A DNA stretch of 64,000 bases from Sphingomonas guangdongensis (GTDB taxonomy: Bacteria > Pseudomonadota > Alphaproteobacteria > Sphingomonadales > Sphingomonadaceae): assembly GCF_900199185.1 (NCBI RefSeq), contig NZ_OBMI01000003.1, positions 868,001 to 932,000 on the forward strand. Direction: 5' to 3'. The position numbers and the translations under genes are program-made. Shown one piece after another: positions 61,875 through 64,000 of the stretch (within the stretch, counting starts at the first letter, position 1; every line of letters begins with the position of its first letter). The notes beneath the pieces were generated by a model. It saw nothing but the letters and a program-made list of their open reading frames with translations. It was not told the DNA's origin and searched no databases.

Positions 61875-63172
61875 GCCAGCACGCCGGGCAGCCACAGCGC
61901 GGTGGCGGGCACGAGGATCAGAAGCGCGATGTGGAGCATGTCAGCGGCCAGGAACGGCAGCACGCCGCGGAAGATGGTGCCGAGCGGCACGTCCTTGGCA
62001 ATGCCCTGAATGATGTAGACGTTCATGCCGAGCGGCGGGTGGACGAGCCCGAGCTCGATCGTGCGGACGACGAAGATGCCGAACCAGATCGGGCTCATGC
62101 CGAGCCCCACCATCATCGGCAGGAAGATCGGCACGGTGAGCAGCATCAGCGCCATGCCGTCGAGCACCGAGCCGAGCAGCAGCAGCACGACCACGATCAC
62201 CGCCGCCGCCGCCTTCGCATCCAGGTTCGCGTCGATGACGAGCGCGGTCAGGTGGGAGGCGAGGCCGGTTGCGCCCAGGAACACGCTGAACACGATCGCG
62301 CCGATGATGATCGCGTAGATGACGCCCGCGGTCCGCAGCGTCTCGGCGAGCGCGCGGCGCAGCGCCGGGATCGTCAGCTTGCCGCGCCTGGCGCACAGCA
62401 GCATCGCCAGGACGCTGCCGATCGACGCGGCCTCGGTCGGGGTGAACCAGCCGACAGTGAGGCCGCCGATCACCAGCACGATCAGGACCGCGATGTCGGC
62501 GATCCGCCCGAGCGAGGCGAAGCGCTCCCGCCACGGCACCCGCTCGCTGACCGGCCCGAGCGCGGGATTGCGGCGGCACAGCAGGATGATGACGGCGATG
62601 TACAGCAGCGCCTGGGTTGCGACCGGGACTAGCGCGGCGGCGAACAGCTTGGAGATCGGCTGCTCGGCGATCATGCCGTAGACGATCAGCGCGCCCGATG
62701 GGGGGATCAGCGAGCCAAGCGTGCCGCCCGCTGCGATCGATCCGGTCGAAAGCGACGGCGCATAGCCGCGCTTGCGCATTTCCGGCAGCGCAACCAGGCC
62801 GACGGTGGCGGCGGTCGCGAGGCTTGATCCGCTGATCGCGCCAAATCCTGCGCAGCCCGCGATCGAGGCGGTGGCAAGCCCGCCGCGGCGGTGACCGAGC
62901 AGCTTGGCAGCGGCATCGAAGAAGTCGCGGCTGGCGCCCGCGGTGAAGCACAGGTGCGCCATCAGCAGGAACAGCGGCAGTACGCCCAGTTCGTAGCGGG
63001 AGATGGTCTCCCACCCGACCACGCCCGCCTTGATCGTCGCAGCCTCGATCGAGGTGAGCAGCGCGAGGCCGGTGAAGCCGACGAGTCCCAACACCGCGGC
63101 GATCGGCACGCCGAGCGCGAGCAGCGCCAGCAGCACCGCGATCGAGAGCGCCCCGATCAGCTCCGGCGTCAT
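61871..63172 (-). CDS. dctM: TRAP transporter large permease (DctM)
   Basis: The 433-residue, roughly 12-TM ion-coupled subunit. Family motifs are FDAAAKLLGHRRGGLATASIAGCAGFGAISGSS, GYAPSLSTGSIAAGGTLGSLIPPSGALIVYG, PTEAASIGSVLAML and GLVHPPLGMNVYIIQGI. It sits in an ATGA-overlap chain between dctQ and dctP. It drives Na+-dependent uptake with DctQ. Confidence 0.95.
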   Translation of the reverse strand: MTPELIGALSIAVLLALLALGVPIAAVLGLVGFTGLALLTSIEAATIKAGVVGWETISRYELGVLPLFLLMAHLCFTAGASRDFFDAAAKLLGHRRGGLATASIAGCAGFGAISGSSLATAATVGLVALPEMRKRGYAPSLSTGSIAAGGTLGSLIPPSGALIVYGMIAEQPISKLFAAALVPVATQALLYIAVIILLCRRNPALGPVSERVPWRERFASLGRIADIAVLIVLVIGGLTVGWFTPTEAASIGSVLAMLLCARRGKLTIPALRRALAETLRTAGVIYAIIIGAIVFSVFLGATGLASHLTALVIDANLDAKAAAAVIVVVLLLLGSVLDGMALMLLTVPIFLPMMVGLGMSPIWFGIFVVRTIELGLVHPPLGMNVYIIQGIAKDVPLGTIFRGVLPFLAADMLHIALLILVPATALWLPGVLA

Positions 63173-63669
63173 GCGCGGCGAGCCGCAGTGCGCACGAAAA
63201 GCGTGGCCGTGAAGATCAGCGCGAACGTCGCGAACAGGCGCAGCGGCGCGAGCGGGATGCCGAGCAGGTCGGTCGCCTCCGCCGCCGCCCGCAGATCCCA
63301 GGCGATCCAGCCGCAGCCGACCGCCAGGACCAGGAAGAAGGCTGCACCCAGCAGCTGCCCCGCCGGCGCCAGCACGGCGCGCGAGGCGGGCGAGACGCGG
63401 TCGAGCACGGCGTGGATTACCGCGTGCGCGCCCGCCGCACTCGCGCAGACGATCGCGCAGGCGCCCGCCACGCTGACCGACGCCTGGACCAGCTCGAGCG
63501 CGCCGAGCAGCGGAAAGCCGAAGTGGCGGCCGAGCACCGCCAGTGCATCGGTCGCCATCGCGACCAGCAGCGCGACCGATCCGAGCGCGACGGCGACGCC
63601 GGTCAGCCCGGTCGGCAGCGGCTGGGGCGCCCGCTCCTCGCCGAAATCGTCGGGCGGCGGCAGGCTCAC
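63169..63669 (-). CDS. dctQ: TRAP transporter small permease (DctQ)
   Basis: A 166-residue protein with four predicted TM segments (LTGVAVALGSVALLVAMATDALAV, LELVQASVSVAGACAIVCAS, LGAAFFLVLAVGCGWIAWDL, LRLFATFALIFTATLFV). This is the layout of the small TRAP subunit. The GTG start overlaps the upstream hydrolase stop, and the TGA overlaps the dctM ATG. Confidence 0.88.
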   Translation of the reverse strand: MSLPPPDDFGEERAPQPLPTGLTGVAVALGSVALLVAMATDALAVLGRHFGFPLLGALELVQASVSVAGACAIVCASAAGAHAVIHAVLDRVSPASRAVLAPAGQLLGAAFFLVLAVGCGWIAWDLRAAAEATDLLGIPLAPLRLFATFALIFTATLFVRTAARRA

Positions 63670-63998
63670 CGCCGGGCCGCCAGCACGCTTGCCGGCGCGA
63701 GCGTCAGGTCGATGTAGGAGGCGTCCGCGCCCCCGAGCCTCAGGTCGATGCGCGGCGGCGGATCCTGCTTCAGCTGCGCGAGGTTGCGCTGACGCTGGTC
63801 GGCGCCGGTAATCGAGAAGCGCAGGCTGTGCCCGGCCGCGATGATCCGCGAGGTCGGGCTGAGTTCGAAGCGCAGGGTCGCCACTTCGCCAGGCGCAAGC
63901 GGCGCGGCGTCAACGCGCGCGTTGCTGTGCCAGGGCAGGCCCAGATTGGGGTAGGGCGCCTCCCCCAACTTGCGGTGCGATGCGAGCAGCCGGCCGTG
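63666..63998 (-). CDS. CocE/NonD-family hydrolase, C-terminal part only (gene runs off the right edge)
   Basis: Only the last ~110 codons are visible. The segment GRLLASHRKLGEAPYPNLG, then LAPGEVATLRFELSPTSRII and GHSLRFSITGADQ, matches the C-terminal jelly-roll domain (X-Pro dipeptidyl-peptidase C-terminal type) of CocE/NonD serine esterases and acylases. The catalytic domain lies outside the window. It is the first visible gene of the TRAP-MarR operon, coupled to dctQ by GTGA, suggesting that the transporter takes up a product of ester or amide cleavage. Confidence 0.75.
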   Translation of the reverse strand, partial: HGRLLASHRKLGEAPYPNLGLPWHSNARVDAAPLAPGEVATLRFELSPTSRIIAAGHSLRFSITGADQRQRNLAQLKQDPPPRIDLRLGGADASYIDLTLAPASVLAARR

Positions 63999-64000
63999 CG

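Overview
The window is high-GC chromosomal DNA of an alphaproteobacterium, most likely a sphingomonad (Sphingomonas/Sphingobium/Novosphingobium group). This rests on the protocatechuate 4,5-cleavage (lig) pathway, a tetrahydrofolate-dependent O-demethylase of the LigM/DesA type, a large TonB-dependent receptor, and the general gene repertoire. Genes are densely packed, with many 1-8 bp start/stop overlaps. No tRNA, rRNA, CRISPR array, transposase or integrase was recognised.

Layout. 1-25.3 kb is mostly housekeeping: the end of a CDF cation exporter, a cupin protein, tgt (with an unusual zinc site), a SleB-type hydrolase, a DUF885 peptidase, an EF-hand protein, purB, ugd, recN, dxs, a Fur/Zur regulator, ctaA, cutA, rplM-rpsI with a leader hairpin and strong terminators, a DUF1800/DUF1501 secreted pair, a SWIB protein, an M14 peptidase and a PhoD-like phosphatase.

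25.4-42.5 kb is a compact lignin-monomer island. ligK-ligU-ligI run leftward. ligR and a dehydrogenase-ligJ-ligA-ligB-ligC-pobA-aldo/keto reductase operon run rightward, followed by ligV-DUF3237-ferB-ferA. A convergent MarR regulator (FerC-like) and an aromatic-acid MFS transporter close it. Together these encode ferulate -> feruloyl-CoA -> vanillin -> vanillate and 4-hydroxybenzoate -> protocatechuate -> pyruvate + oxaloacetate. The missing vanillate demethylation step is supplied at 57-60 kb by a LigM/DesA-type demethylase, divergent from metF-purU, which can recycle methyl-THF and release formate (FolD is assumed to be elsewhere).

42.6-57 kb is an accessory catabolic locus that I cannot match to a described pathway. 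Leftward genes encode a cytochrome P450, a CapA-type metallophosphatase, a multi-pass membrane protein, a TonB-dependent receptor, a tannase/feruloyl-esterase-family enzyme, a MetE-like zinc methyltransferase and an IclR regulator. Divergent from these is a LacI-family regulator, followed by two exported alpha/beta hydrolases and an MmgE/PrpD-family protein. Three near-identical 14-bp palindromes (52247, 53299, 55635) sit at the promoters of these units and suggest a single LacI regulon for capture, hydrolysis and oxidation of an ester-linked, perhaps methoxylated, compound. This is the best candidate for an undescribed system here.

60.4-64 kb holds a MarR regulator in a tightly overlapping operon with a TRAP transporter and a CocE/NonD-type hydrolase that runs off the right edge. 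A 10+10 bp palindrome between ligM and metF is a candidate operator for that MarR protein.

All assignments come from reading sequence and motifs; no database search was run.
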